From: an uncultured Porphyromonadaceae bacterium
GTDB taxonomy: Bacteria; Bacteroidota; Bacteroidia; Bacteroidales; Muribaculaceae
Length of the DNA stretch: 64,000 bases
Assembly: GCA_947175545.1 (NCBI GenBank)
Contig: CAMWNI010000003.1
Coordinates: forward strand, 1 to 64,000
Reading direction: 5' to 3'
The position numbers and the translations under genes are program-made. Under the pieces are notes generated by a model. The model had not been told where the DNA came from, ran no database searches, and saw only the letters and a program-made list of their open reading frames with translations. Shown here piece after piece: positions 41,368 through 51,301 of this stretch; the first letter of the stretch is position 1; each line of letters opens with the position of its first letter.

Positions 41368-42972
41368 ATGACAATCAGCAATATATTTAAATCGTTCCTT
41401 CCCGCAGCCGCGCTCCTGACTCTCTCAGGCTGTAACGGCTGGCTTGGCGAACCCAACCCCGGCTCGACCAAACTTGAGGACTTCTTTACCTCGGGTGAAG
41501 CTTGCGTGCAGACAATTAACGGCTGCTATGCTCCTCTGGCCTGGGAATATAACCACAGTTATTTCTCTGAATGGTTCATCGGCGACATTGCCTCTGACGA
41601 TGCGCTCAAAGGAGGCCAAAACGTTGCCGACGGCGCCGACGCGTACGATATCGACAACTTCAAGATCAATGCCAACAACGCAATCATTCTTGACTACTAT
41701 CGCGCCAAATATCAGGGAATCATCCGTTGCAACCTCGCTCTGAAGCAGATTGCCGCGTATCCTGTTGACGAAGCGTTCTCCGAGTCGCTGAAAAACCGTC
41801 TGCTTGGCGAGGCTTACTATCTGCGTTCATTCTATTACTTCCAGCTTGTGCGCGTTTTCGGGGGAGTTCCTCTGATTCACACCGTGATTGATTCCAGCGA
41901 GAACTGGAAGCAACCCCGCGCTACCGCCGAGGAAGTCTATGCCTCAATTGTCTCGGACCTTGAAAACGCTGAAAAGTTACTCTGGGAAAAGAGTGAATAT
42001 GACGCTGACAACCTCGGTCGCGCAACCCGTGGCGCAGCCCTCGCCATGCTCTGCAAGGTTAATCTTTACATGAAGGACTATGACAATGCTTACACCTGGG
42101 GTAAGAAGTTTATTGACGAAGAATACCTTGGGGGCGAATACTCTCTCTTTGCTGATTTTGCTGAGAACTTCACGCTGGCCGGCGAGAACGGCGCCGAGAG
42201 TGTGTTTGAGATTCAATATGCCGCCGATCCCACAAGTGACTATGGTGAAGGCTTCGGCTTCACTCGCGGCACTTTTGGCGCAATCCTGACCCGTCCGCGC
42301 ATGGCCTCGCTTGGCTCCAACAGCGGCTGGGGATGGAACCATCCGACTCAGAACCTCTATGATGAATTCGAAGCGGGCGATGCCCGTCGCGAAGCTGCAA
42401 TCGGAGTTCCCGATGCAGAATCGCTTGACGACGTCGAAGTTGTTTACCTTGGCTCTCCTTACTATAATAATAAGGTCTGCCAGAGCGAGCGCGGCACATT
42501 CCCCGCAATTGACCATCACAGCCGTGGTCCGCTGAACTACCGTCTGATTCGCGCCTCTGACGTCCTGCTTCTCTATGCCGAGGCTGCCCTTGAAAGCGGC
42601 AAGGACCTTGGAGCTGCAAAGTGGGCGCTTGAGGAAGTACGCGGCCGTGCGCGAGCCTTCTCCGGCATCAGTGGAGTGCTTCCCGCCTTCCCCGGCTATC
42701 GTGGTTACAGCGACACGACTGAGTCACTCCGCGACGCAATTCGCCACGAGCGCCGTGTTGAACTCGCAATGGAAGGCCACCGCTGGTTCGACATTGTCCG
42801 CTGGGGTATCGCAGCTCAGATCATGAACAAGGAGACCGGCTCATATGCCAGCAATGAATCTGAAGAAGCCCGCGCCGAAATGGCTGCGTTCATTCCCGGC
42901 AAGCATGAGCTTTTCCCGCTTCCCTCTGAAGAAATTGCAATGAACCCCATGGCTCAGAATCCCGGATATTAA
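41368..42972 (+). CDS. SusD/RagB-type glycan-binding lipoprotein
   Basis: A 534-aa outer-membrane lipoprotein acting as the lid on the SusC barrel. Lipobox TLSGC with Cys ~22, four-TPR scaffold (RLLGEAYYLRSFYYFQLVRV, FGGVPL) and the C-terminal RHERRVELAMEGHRWFDIVR signature. It ends PMAQNPGY, typical of the family. It pairs with the SusC gene 21 bp upstream. Confidence 0.96.
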   Translation: MTISNIFKSFLPAAALLTLSGCNGWLGEPNPGSTKLEDFFTSGEACVQTINGCYAPLAWEYNHSYFSEWFIGDIASDDALKGGQNVADGADAYDIDNFKINANNAIILDYYRAKYQGIIRCNLALKQIAAYPVDEAFSESLKNRLLGEAYYLRSFYYFQLVRVFGGVPLIHTVIDSSENWKQPRATAEEVYASIVSDLENAEKLLWEKSEYDADNLGRATRGAALAMLCKVNLYMKDYDNAYTWGKKFIDEEYLGGEYSLFADFAENFTLAGENGAESVFEIQYAADPTSDYGEGFGFTRGTFGAILTRPRMASLGSNSGWGWNHPTQNLYDEFEAGDARREAAIGVPDAESLDDVEVVYLGSPYYNNKVCQSERGTFPAIDHHSRGPLNYRLIRASDVLLLYAEAALESGKDLGAAKWALEEVRGRARAFSGISGVLPAFPGYRGYSDTTESLRDAIRHERRVELAMEGHRWFDIVRWGIAAQIMNKETGSYASNESEEARAEMAAFIPGKHELFPLPSEEIAMNPMAQNPGY

Positions 42973-43041
42973 TCTATGCCCCCGAACGAGACTTTAAATA
43001 AACTTACATTATATCAAATCACATTTTAAATCTAAAATTAA

Positions 43042-44010
43042 ATGAAAAAATTTACTCTTTTTGCAGTTTCCGGCCTTATGGCCTTCGCTGCTCAGGCTCA
43101 GTTCAACTGTGATCCCTCTACTTCTGAGGTAATCAAGAAAGGCATCAAGAGTCTTGACTACATCATGCTGTCTGACCAGGCTGTTGAAGACGTAACCAAG
43201 GCCGGAGCTAAAGTAACTTACATTGGTCCGGATCCCGCAGCCGGCCGTAATTTCTGGATCTGGGACAATACATTCGTAGGCACCGATAACTTCAATCCCC
43301 GTGTTGACATGTATGAAGGTCAGGCTATGTCTCTGATGGTTAACAATGAAGCCTGGTCTGGCGGCGGTTTCGCTATTGCTACTACGAATGATGCCGGTGC
43401 GACCGTTCCCGGTGCAAACTTCTCTCACTTCGACGAAAACACTATCTTCCACATGGCTTATATGTGTCCGAACGGCAACATGCCCCCTGCGGTAGGCATC
43501 GTTCTGCTTGATGGCTCAGGCGAAGGGTCTCAGCCCGCCAAGTTCTCGCTTGGCGGTTCATTCGAAGTTGAAGGCCAGCTCGCACCCGTCGTAGGCGACA
43601 AGTTCTCCGACGATTGGCAGGGTCTCGAAATCTCTCTTGGCAATCTCAAGAAGTTCTGGCCTGCCTTCGATCTCCAGAACAAGTCAAACTGGACCGGTAA
43701 CGTAATGTCTATCCTCGCCGGTGGCGTAGTTGGCCGTACAGTCGCTTTTGATGCCATCTACTTTTACAACGTTGGCGAAGGCGGCGATGACGATTCTTCA
43801 ATCCTGGACGTCAATGGGTCAGCTGACGTGACTTTCGTTGTTAGCACCAACACTGTCAATGTTGTCGGCGGCAACGGAATTGAACTCTACAATGCTTCCG
43901 GCTCCCTCGTGAAAAGCACTGCCGGCACCACCGTTGGCATCAGCAACCTTCCTAAGGGCATCTACGTTGCCAAGTCAGGCAACAAGGCTCAGAAAATTGC
44001 CGTTAAGTAA
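43042..44010 (+). CDS. Exported protein of the PUL, probable glycan-binding, with T9SS-like tail
   Basis: A 322-aa secreted protein with signal peptide MKKFTLFAVSGLMAFAAQA (no lipobox). A central beta-sandwich-like region (~25-240) is rich in Trp/Phe (NFWIWDNTFV, WSGGGFAIAT). An acidic linker precedes a tail of about 60 residues ending LPKGIYVAKSGNKAQKIAVK. The tail resembles a type IX secretion sorting domain. Its position after susD is where surface glycan-binding proteins sit; ligand inferred from the neighbouring beta-glucanases. Not assigned to a named family. Confidence 0.7.
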   Translation: MKKFTLFAVSGLMAFAAQAQFNCDPSTSEVIKKGIKSLDYIMLSDQAVEDVTKAGAKVTYIGPDPAAGRNFWIWDNTFVGTDNFNPRVDMYEGQAMSLMVNNEAWSGGGFAIATTNDAGATVPGANFSHFDENTIFHMAYMCPNGNMPPAVGIVLLDGSGEGSQPAKFSLGGSFEVEGQLAPVVGDKFSDDWQGLEISLGNLKKFWPAFDLQNKSNWTGNVMSILAGGVVGRTVAFDAIYFYNVGEGGDDDSSILDVNGSADVTFVVSTNTVNVVGGNGIELYNASGSLVKSTAGTTVGISNLPKGIYVAKSGNKAQKIAVK

Positions 44011-44043
44011 GTCGAATTCTTAGACAACTCGTTTCATTTCAAT

Positions 44044-44107
44044 GAGAGTGCGGTGTCGTGACGCCGTTAAACCGACCGGAAGTCTACGGGCCGCACTCTC
44101 TGTTTTT
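44044..44107 (+). terminator. Terminator after the first PUL unit
   Basis: GAGAGTGCGG (44044-44053) pairs perfectly with CCGCACTCTC (44091-44100), then TGTTTTTT. It would attenuate transcription between the susCD-binding-protein genes and the enzymes. Confidence 0.75.
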
Positions 44108-44154
44108 TCTCCGCTCTTTTCTTGCAAATAATAAACGCCACTTATTTTTTTCTT

Positions 44155-45312
44155 ATGCAGAAGATTATTACCGCCATATTTTTAGGTTGTGCAGCAACGT
44201 CGCTCGCGTCTGACCCTCAGGTCGGAACTGGCGCAACAGACGGATATATGCTTGTCTGGCAGGATTTGTTTGATGCCGATGAACTCAATCCGCTCCGATG
44301 GGACATTGAGGTAAATGGCGATGGCGGAGGTAATCACGAACTCCAATATTATACGGACCGCCCTGAAAACGTCCGCCTTGGCGACGATGGAGACGGAAAT
44401 GGATGTCTGATACTGACCGCACGTCGCGAAAACTATCTCGGACGTAACTTCACAAGCGGCCGTGTAAACTCCAAAAACCGCACTGCATTCACTCACGGCA
44501 AAATAGAAGCTTCAATCAAAATCCCCTCAACAGCCAATGGCCTCTGGCCCGCGTTCTGGATGATGGGTAATGACTACGATGCCGTCGGATGGCCAAAGTG
44601 TGGAGAAACTGACATTATGGAAATGGGTAATGCCCAGGGAATCAGCAGCGGATTGCAGAACTGTTTTTTTAATGGCGCCTGCCATTGGGGCCAGGGCTGG
44701 CCTGCCGCCTCCTATGCCAACTCGCTTGCTCGTTCTTACAGCCTTCAGGATGGCGAATATCATCTCTTCACCGTCTTCTGGGATGAAAATTCGATCCGCA
44801 TGTATGTCGATCTGGACCGTTATCCGACCCAGAACCCATATTATAAGCTTGATTGCCCTATGGACGAACCTGACAATGAATGGTCGCCCGGCAATTATTT
44901 CCACAAAGACAACTTTATTCTCTTCAATCTTGCCGTTGGCGGTGATTTCACCGGAATTCATCAGGCCGATGCAATCACAGCCCTCAACGAAGATAACTTG
45001 AACGAGGCTTCGATGTATATCAACTACGTCAAGGTCTACCAGAAAGGTCTTTTGAGCGAAAATCTTGATTGCATTGATCCGGGCGATGAAATTGAAAGCG
45101 GAATTGAGTCGACGGTCTATGCACGTGATTACGAAATCCACTATGACGGCGATTCGATTCGGACCAATGCTCCGAGAATCACGCTCTATTCTATGTGCGG
45201 CTCTCCGGTCTGCACCTCTGAAACCGGCCTCATCACCACCTCCGGACTCGCTCCGGGATTTTACCTTGCCAACTGCGAAAACACTTCGCGCAAAATTTTG
45301 GTAATCAAATAA
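44155..45312 (+). CDS. GH16 family endo-beta-glucanase (laminarinase-like)
   Basis: A 385-aa secreted retaining beta-glucanase. The catalytic ExDxxE motif is complete: Glu151, Asp153 and Glu156 in CGETDIMEMG. Supporting GH16 segments are LNPLRWDIEVNGDGGGNHEL, GKIEASIKIPSTANGLWPAF and NYVKVYQK. The family cleaves beta-1,3 or mixed 1,3/1,4 glucans. The N-terminus could be a signal peptide or a lipoprotein signal (FLGC). The C-terminal ~75 residues end in LAPGFYLANCENTSRKILVI, a T9SS-like tail. Confidence 0.92.
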   Translation: MQKIITAIFLGCAATSLASDPQVGTGATDGYMLVWQDLFDADELNPLRWDIEVNGDGGGNHELQYYTDRPENVRLGDDGDGNGCLILTARRENYLGRNFTSGRVNSKNRTAFTHGKIEASIKIPSTANGLWPAFWMMGNDYDAVGWPKCGETDIMEMGNAQGISSGLQNCFFNGACHWGQGWPAASYANSLARSYSLQDGEYHLFTVFWDENSIRMYVDLDRYPTQNPYYKLDCPMDEPDNEWSPGNYFHKDNFILFNLAVGGDFTGIHQADAITALNEDNLNEASMYINYVKVYQKGLLSENLDCIDPGDEIESGIESTVYARDYEIHYDGDSIRTNAPRITLYSMCGSPVCTSETGLITTSGLAPGFYLANCENTSRKILVIK

Positions 45313-45422
45313 AAAATCGACAACATTTCGGTCCCTTTCCGGGTCTCGCGTAAATGCGAAGCCTTGCGGGAGCCATATACATAAGAAACAATAATAAACC
45401 ACATCAGATAAAACAAATTTTC

Positions 45423-47684
45423 ATGACTAAGAATAACAGACTGACATCGGTCCTGGCAGCCGTCTGCTGTCTCTTTTCGGCCGCGGCCATGCGCCCGGCT
45501 GCTGAGATTGACAGCTGCGTGACTGAACTCCTCGGCCGCATGACCATTGACGAAAAAATAGGCCAGCTCAATCAGCTTTCCGGCTATGGCTATGCTCCCG
45601 AAATGGTTACTCAGATTAAAAACGGCTCGGTTGGCTCGATTCTTAACGAAGTAGACCCCGAAGTTGTCAACCGTCTGCAATATGAAGCTGTCGAGAACTC
45701 ACGTCTCGGAATCCCTCTGATTTTTGCCCGCGACGTTATCCACGGCTTCAAGACGATTTTCCCGATTCCTCTGGGCCAGGCGGCTTCCTGGAATGTCGAT
45801 CTGGTTGAGGAAGGCGCCCGTATCGCAGCTGACGAAGCCAGTTCCGTCGGCATCCGCTGGACCTTCTCTCCGATGGTCGACATATCGCGTGACGCCCGTT
45901 GGGGACGTATCGCCGAGAGCTTCGGCGAAGATCCCGTCCTTTCCGGCGCGCTCGGCGTTGCCATGGTAAAGGGTTATCAGGGCGATGATCTCAGCCGCCC
46001 CAACACCATGGCTGCATGTGCCAAACACTTTGCCGGCTATGGTGCTGCCGAAGGCGGACGCGACTACAACACCACCTGGATTCCCGAAGTTCAGCTCCGT
46101 GATACCTATCTCCCCCCATTCAAGCAGGCTGCTGACGCCGGCGCTGCAACGTTCATGTGTTCGTTCAATGATATTAACGGAGTCCCTTCTTCGGGTAACC
46201 GCTATCTGCTGCGCGACATTCTGCGCGGCGAGTGGGGCTATGACGGCCTGATGGTAAGCGATTGGGGTTCTATTCAGCAAATGATTCCTCACGGTTACAG
46301 CACCGACCTTCGTCAGGCCGCTCTCCAGGGAGTCAATGCCGGCGTTGACGTTGACATGGAAAGCTACGCCTATATCGGTCATCTCCGCGAACTGATTGAA
46401 TCAGGCGAACTGTCCGAGTCTGATATTGACCCGTTGGTTGCCAACGTTCTCCGCCTCAAGTATCGCCTCGGCTTATTCGACAATCCTTACGTTGACATGG
46501 CTTCCGCCTCACGCTTCTATGCACCCGCATCGCTTGACGCCGCCCGTCGTGCGGTTGAGGAGAGCGCTATTCTTTTGAAAAATGATGGTATACTCCCGAT
46601 TGATAATGATAAGGTAAGAAAGATTGCAATTGTCGGTCCCATGGCCGACGCTCAGCATGATCAGGCAGGCACCTGGGTGTTTGACCTTGAAAAAGAGCGT
46701 TGCGTCACTCCTCTTGCTGCATTGAAGGAACTTTACGGAGGTTCCGACATCCGCTATGCAGCAGGACTTGAGTATACCAGGGACCGTAAGACCAATGGCT
46801 TTGCCGAAGCCGTGAAGGCTGCGGCAAAGTCGGATGTGATTATTTATTTTGCCGGAGAGGAGGCTGTTCTCTCCGGAGAGGCACACTGTCGTGCTGACCT
46901 CTCGCTCCCCGGCGCACAGTCGGCCTTGCTCCGTGAGCTTAAAGCCACGGGCAAGCCGTTGGTGCTGGTGGTTCAGGCCGGTCGTCCGCTCGCGTTTGCT
47001 GATGATGTTGCCCTTGCTGACGCTGTTGTTTTCTGCTTCCATGGCGGAACAATGACCGGTCCTGCTTTGGCCAATCTGCTCTCGGGCAAAGTTAATTTCT
47101 CCGGCCGCTGCCCGGTTTCCTTTCCCCGCATGTCAGGTCAGGTTCCTGTCTATTATGCCGGCAAGAACACCGGTCGTCCCGCTTCCGGCATAACTCTGAT
47201 TGACGATATCCCCCTTGAGGCCGGACAGACTTCAACCGGTTGCACAAGTTACTATCTTGATGCCGGAGCCGGGCCTCTCTTCCCCTTTGGCTATGGTCTG
47301 AGCTACACTTCGTTCACTTATAGCGAGCCGGAACTTTCGGCCTCAACCCTTTCGGCTGACGGCTCTCTGACAGTTAAGTGTACGGTAACCAACACTGGCA
47401 GCCGGGAAGGCTCTGAAGTTGCCCAGCTCTATGTCCGTGACCATGTCGGTTCGCTGGTGCGCCCTGTGCGCGAGTTGAAAGACTTCCGCAAGATCACCTT
47501 GCGCCCGGGTGAGAGCCGTCAGATCGAATTCACGATTATCCCCTCTCAACTTGCTTTCCACGTTGACGGAGCCAAGACCGTTGTCGAGCCGGGAGAGTTC
47601 AGTGTCTGGGTCGCTCCTGATGCTCAGTCAGGCACTCCCGTGCAGTTTACTTTTGTCGAATCGTCAGAATTTGCCTCGAAATAA
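45423..47684 (+). CDS. GH3 family beta-glucosidase (BglX-like)
   Basis: A 753-aa periplasmic-type exo-beta-glucosidase. Signal MTKNNRLTSVLAAVCCLFSA, (beta/alpha)8 domain with KHFAGYGAAEGGRDYN and the nucleophile Asp280 in MVSDWGS, (alpha/beta)6 sandwich (~400-620), and a C-terminal fibronectin-III-like domain (~650-750, SREGSEVAQLYVRDHVGSLV). It should release glucose from the oligosaccharides taken up by SusCD. The stop and the next ATG share a base (TAATG, 47682-47686), so translation is coupled to the GH128 gene. ATG 45423 chosen at the signal peptide. Confidence 0.95.
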   Translation: MTKNNRLTSVLAAVCCLFSAAAMRPAAEIDSCVTELLGRMTIDEKIGQLNQLSGYGYAPEMVTQIKNGSVGSILNEVDPEVVNRLQYEAVENSRLGIPLIFARDVIHGFKTIFPIPLGQAASWNVDLVEEGARIAADEASSVGIRWTFSPMVDISRDARWGRIAESFGEDPVLSGALGVAMVKGYQGDDLSRPNTMAACAKHFAGYGAAEGGRDYNTTWIPEVQLRDTYLPPFKQAADAGAATFMCSFNDINGVPSSGNRYLLRDILRGEWGYDGLMVSDWGSIQQMIPHGYSTDLRQAALQGVNAGVDVDMESYAYIGHLRELIESGELSESDIDPLVANVLRLKYRLGLFDNPYVDMASASRFYAPASLDAARRAVEESAILLKNDGILPIDNDKVRKIAIVGPMADAQHDQAGTWVFDLEKERCVTPLAALKELYGGSDIRYAAGLEYTRDRKTNGFAEAVKAAAKSDVIIYFAGEEAVLSGEAHCRADLSLPGAQSALLRELKATGKPLVLVVQAGRPLAFADDVALADAVVFCFHGGTMTGPALANLLSGKVNFSGRCPVSFPRMSGQVPVYYAGKNTGRPASGITLIDDIPLEAGQTSTGCTSYYLDAGAGPLFPFGYGLSYTSFTYSEPELSASTLSADGSLTVKCTVTNTGSREGSEVAQLYVRDHVGSLVRPVRELKDFRKITLRPGESRQIEFTIIPSQLAFHVDGAKTVVEPGEFSVWVAPDAQSGTPVQFTFVESSEFASK

Positions 47685-49105
47685 TGAAAAAGATTAGTTT
47701 AACAGCTCTTCTGGTCGCTCTGACCATGCTTTTCCCTGTCGTTTCCGGTGCAAAAAGTCCTAAACGCGGCGTTAGTGAAAATGAGTTCACTTATAAAGCT
47801 CAGATTGAGGCTTTGAATCCCGGAGTGACCTGGTTCTACAATTGGGGAAACAGTTTTAGCGGAGATCTTATGGAAGATGATGATATGGAGTTTGTTCCGA
47901 TGACCTGGAGCGGCAGTTATAGCGCCGACCGCATCCGCGACTACGTGAAGGCTCATCCGAACACGAAATATCTTCTCGGCTTCAACGAGCCTAATTTCAG
48001 TAATCAGGCCGATATGACCCCGCAGGAAGCTGCTGCCGCATGGCCTGCCGTTCAGGACCTCGCGGCCGAACTTGGGCTGAAGCTTGTCGCTCCCGCAATG
48101 AACTATTCGCCCAATGCTCCTTATCAGAGTCCGACCAAATGGTTCGACGAATTTGTTGCCATTGTTGGTAACGACGCGTTCGATTACCTCGCAATACATT
48201 CTTATGGCGGCACCGGCAACATTCAGGAACTTGCAACTACCTTCCATGACCGTTACGGCAAGGAGGTCTGGGTGACCGAGTTCTGCCTCTGGCCCGGAGA
48301 AAGCAAGGAGGTCTACGTCGCGCCTCAGTCGCAGATAGCTTCGATGATTCAGAGTGTGACATGGCTCGAAAAGACTCCCTGGATTTATCGTTATGCCTGG
48401 TTCAAGGCTGTTGGTCAGTCCTCGGCGAGCAAAGGACCGAACTACGGTCTGCTGATTTCCGGCAGGGGAGAGGAACCACGCGAACTCTCCGAACAGGGCA
48501 AGGTTTATTGCTATATGCCCGATTTTGACCTTGAGGTCTATAATCCCGTCAATGTCCTGATTCCGGCTCGCGACCTGATTGATCTCAAAGGCATAATTTT
48601 CGGCAGCAACAACGATGCCGAAGTCGGCTGCCCGATTGAAATCACACAGTTTACCGCCGGTGCTACTGCCGACTATCAGTTCGATGTCCCTTCGGCCGGA
48701 GTTTACCAGCTCGCGCTTCGCGTTGCCGGCGTCGGTGAACCCGTGCGTTTCGACCCGACCATTGCGATCCTTGCCATGAATCCTGACGGAACCGAGGGCG
48801 CGGTCCTCTCTGCAGCCCGCTCGTTCTCCCTTTCCGGAAGCGACAGCGATTACCGCTACGTTTCTTTCTCGCTTGAGCTTCCGGCCGGCAAGCAGACGCT
48901 GCGACTGAAGGAGTGCGGTCTGCCCAGCGGAATTCGAATTTCCGGTCTGATGCTGACCGACACGGAAATTGACTCCGCAATTGAGGAAATAGTTGTTGCC
49001 GAAGCCGACAACGCCTGCTATGATATGCGCGGTGTGCGTGTCAATCCTTCTGCCCTTCCACGTCATGGAGTCTATATTCAAAATGGCACCAAAATAATCA
49101 AGTAA
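47684..49105 (+). CDS. GH128-like glycoside hydrolase with C-terminal carbohydrate-binding module
   Basis: A 473-aa secreted protein with signal MKKISLTALLVALTMLFPVV. Residues ~30-280 match the Glyco_hydro_cc/GH128 fold: acid/base Glu102 in LGFNEPNFS and nucleophile Glu199 in VWVTEFCLWPG. GH128 enzymes act on beta-1,3-glucans, agreeing with the GH16 and GH3 neighbours. Residues ~310-430 look like a CBM6-type beta-sandwich. The tail YDMRGVRVNPSALPRHGVYI plus a terminal KIIK resembles a sorting signal. Catalytic assignments rest on motif position only. Confidence 0.85.
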   Translation: MKKISLTALLVALTMLFPVVSGAKSPKRGVSENEFTYKAQIEALNPGVTWFYNWGNSFSGDLMEDDDMEFVPMTWSGSYSADRIRDYVKAHPNTKYLLGFNEPNFSNQADMTPQEAAAAWPAVQDLAAELGLKLVAPAMNYSPNAPYQSPTKWFDEFVAIVGNDAFDYLAIHSYGGTGNIQELATTFHDRYGKEVWVTEFCLWPGESKEVYVAPQSQIASMIQSVTWLEKTPWIYRYAWFKAVGQSSASKGPNYGLLISGRGEEPRELSEQGKVYCYMPDFDLEVYNPVNVLIPARDLIDLKGIIFGSNNDAEVGCPIEITQFTAGATADYQFDVPSAGVYQLALRVAGVGEPVRFDPTIAILAMNPDGTEGAVLSAARSFSLSGSDSDYRYVSFSLELPAGKQTLRLKECGLPSGIRISGLMLTDTEIDSAIEEIVVAEADNACYDMRGVRVNPSALPRHGVYIQNGTKIIK

Positions 49106-49135
49106 TACATTATAAATCATTATTACATACTAATC

Positions 49136-51301
49136 ATGCTTAAATCTACAATCAAAGTCGCAATGCTGACCGTAATTTCGGCAGTGTCGCTCCCCTCGAT
49201 TGCCCAGGAAAACCTTCTGGCGGAAAAGCCGATCTACACACTCGGCGAGGCCAAAACCTGGACGTTAGGTGAGAATTCTTACTCCTTTAACGTCAGCGAC
49301 CTTGCAAAACTTGTTGCTGTTCCGACCAATACGGCCAACGTCTATCTCTTTCCTGAGGAAGCCGGCCCTTGGAACACCCCGGAGAACCTCGAAATTGGTA
49401 TTCAAGGTTTCTATGTTGACATGACCAAGTCGCAGGAAGTCCGGACTGTCATCACAACCTGGGAAGGTGCGGCCGCCAATGCGCTCAACATTTACGTGAC
49501 CGATGCGGTTCCCACCCTCGATATTCTCAATTCCGAACCTACTTACTCCGCAACCGGCCTCGGCCAGTATCAGGAAAAGACGTTTCTGCTTCCTGAAGGA
49601 ACCAAAGGTCGCTATTTGGTTCTCCAGCCGACCGATGCGACCAATTATGCCTGGGGCGTGAAAATTCGCTCAATTGCCGCAACGGCTCCGTCCGAATCTG
49701 TGTTGACCTCTTTCTCTGTCAGCCCCTCGTTTGTTGTTGCCGGTGCAACCACTCCCGTAACTTATACTATCAAGGATCAGCTTGGCCTGGACATGACTGC
49801 TGATGTCTCCGTTGAGGGAGGATCGCTTGATGGCGATATCCTGACAATTGACGGCGATTATGCAACATTTACCGCAACCGCCGGCGATGTTACGATGCAG
49901 AGCGTTGTCTATGCAGTCCGCGCCCCCCAGGTACCCGAAGTAACCGCTATCAAAACGCCTATTTATACTAATGCCGTTACGGAATACAATGGAACTTCCG
50001 GCTTCATTGTTGCCTATAACGGCGGTGCAAAGGAACTTGGACGTCTCTCCTGGCCCAACGGGGAAGTGGCTGCTGCGTTCGGTGACACAAAGTGCGTCTT
50101 CTTCTATAATAACTCCGGTGAGATCATGGGAGGATGGGATATTGACATCAACCCTACCGAAAAGGGCTATGGCTCGCTCCATCTTGACGTGTTCGCAACA
50201 CGCGACGTAACCGGTAATGTCGAATTCGAACGCACGGTGACGATTGGCGACAAGTTCCAAATTACTCTTGAGGCCGGCAAGTGGAACAGCATTAACGTGC
50301 CTCTGATGGGTGAAACCTTGATTCACACCATGTCTATTCGCTTCAACGAAGAGAATGCGAGCGATATCGTTCTTTCCAACATCTATTTTGCTCCGCTCTT
50401 GGCCGACGGAGACGAAGAGGCCCCCGTTTTAGGCGAAGTGACCGTTGACCCGAAGATGTCTGGTGCAACCTTCACCCTGACGGCTACTGACCGGAGTCAG
50501 TATGTTTACTATTCGATTCAGATTGGTGACAATCATTACGTTTGCAACGGTCTTGCAGGCAGCGAGGTTACTTACACCGTAACCGGTCTCTCGGCAGATA
50601 CTGACTATGTTGCCTATATTACCGTAGGCGACGGTGTGAATGTTTCTGAACCCAAGGAAGTGACGTTCCGCACTCTTTCCCTGCCCGCTCCTCCTGTTCC
50701 GACCCATGCTACCGAAAAGGTACGCGCAATCTTCAGCCCTTATTACGGCGTCGCCGCGCTGCCTGCTTTTGACAACTGGGGTTCGGCCGCATGGGCCGCT
50801 CCGCTCGAAATCGGCGATGAAACGGTTCTTTCTCTCAACAACTATCAGGGCCAGTGGGGCGGTCTGGTTAACTTCGAGATTGATGCCGCCGCACTTCACG
50901 CAGAGTATGTTCATATTGACGTGCTTGGTTCTGCAACCGACGGCAAACTCGTCGTCTATCCCGTGTGGACCGGCAAAGAAGGTACTCACGTTGAAGTTGA
51001 CGTGAAAGCCGACCGGTGGAACTCGTATGACTTTGCTCTTGCCGATGATTTTGCTTATACTGATGGGAACATCTTCCAGTTCGCTATGACCAACTCGACT
51101 ATCCCCGGATTTGCTGTTGATAACTTCTATTTCTACTCGAACAACGACCTGACCTCAATTAGCGATGTGACTGCTGAATCGGCCGTCGCCAATAAGGTCT
51201 TCGATCTCCAGGGTCGTCTGGTGGCCGAGGGGGAGGCTGCTGCCCATAATCTTCCCGCCGGTCTCTACATCGTTGGCGGTCGCAAGGTCATCAAAAAGTA
51301 A
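49136..51301 (+). CDS. Multidomain exported protein of the PUL with FnIII domain and T9SS-like tail
   Basis: A 721-aa secreted protein with signal MLKSTIKVAMLTVISAVSLP. A beta-sandwich resembling a discoidin/CBM fold (~25-185), an Ig-like domain (~188-265), a second sandwich (~275-425), an FnIII domain (~430-520, AGSEVTYTVTGLSADTDYVA) and a third sandwich (~530-675) are visible. The tail ends AAHNLPAGLYIVGGRKVIKK. There is no enzyme motif. The sandwich modules and position suggest a glycan-binding protein. Last gene of the PUL, followed by a terminator at 51381. Confidence 0.72.
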   Translation: MLKSTIKVAMLTVISAVSLPSIAQENLLAEKPIYTLGEAKTWTLGENSYSFNVSDLAKLVAVPTNTANVYLFPEEAGPWNTPENLEIGIQGFYVDMTKSQEVRTVITTWEGAAANALNIYVTDAVPTLDILNSEPTYSATGLGQYQEKTFLLPEGTKGRYLVLQPTDATNYAWGVKIRSIAATAPSESVLTSFSVSPSFVVAGATTPVTYTIKDQLGLDMTADVSVEGGSLDGDILTIDGDYATFTATAGDVTMQSVVYAVRAPQVPEVTAIKTPIYTNAVTEYNGTSGFIVAYNGGAKELGRLSWPNGEVAAAFGDTKCVFFYNNSGEIMGGWDIDINPTEKGYGSLHLDVFATRDVTGNVEFERTVTIGDKFQITLEAGKWNSINVPLMGETLIHTMSIRFNEENASDIVLSNIYFAPLLADGDEEAPVLGEVTVDPKMSGATFTLTATDRSQYVYYSIQIGDNHYVCNGLAGSEVTYTVTGLSADTDYVAYITVGDGVNVSEPKEVTFRTLSLPAPPVPTHATEKVRAIFSPYYGVAALPAFDNWGSAAWAAPLEIGDETVLSLNNYQGQWGGLVNFEIDAAALHAEYVHIDVLGSATDGKLVVYPVWTGKEGTHVEVDVKADRWNSYDFALADDFAYTDGNIFQFAMTNSTIPGFAVDNFYFYSNNDLTSISDVTAESAVANKVFDLQGRLVAEGEAAAHNLPAGLYIVGGRKVIKK

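Noticed and set aside
44527-45402. 291-codon frame antisense to the GH16 gene
   Set aside because: Shadow of a gene with a complete catalytic motif; no supporting signals.
47699-49120. 473-codon open frame antisense to the GH128-like gene
   Set aside because: It exactly shadows a well-supported enzyme gene; the frame stays open because of codon bias, has no promoter or family motif, and its translation is low in recognisable domains.
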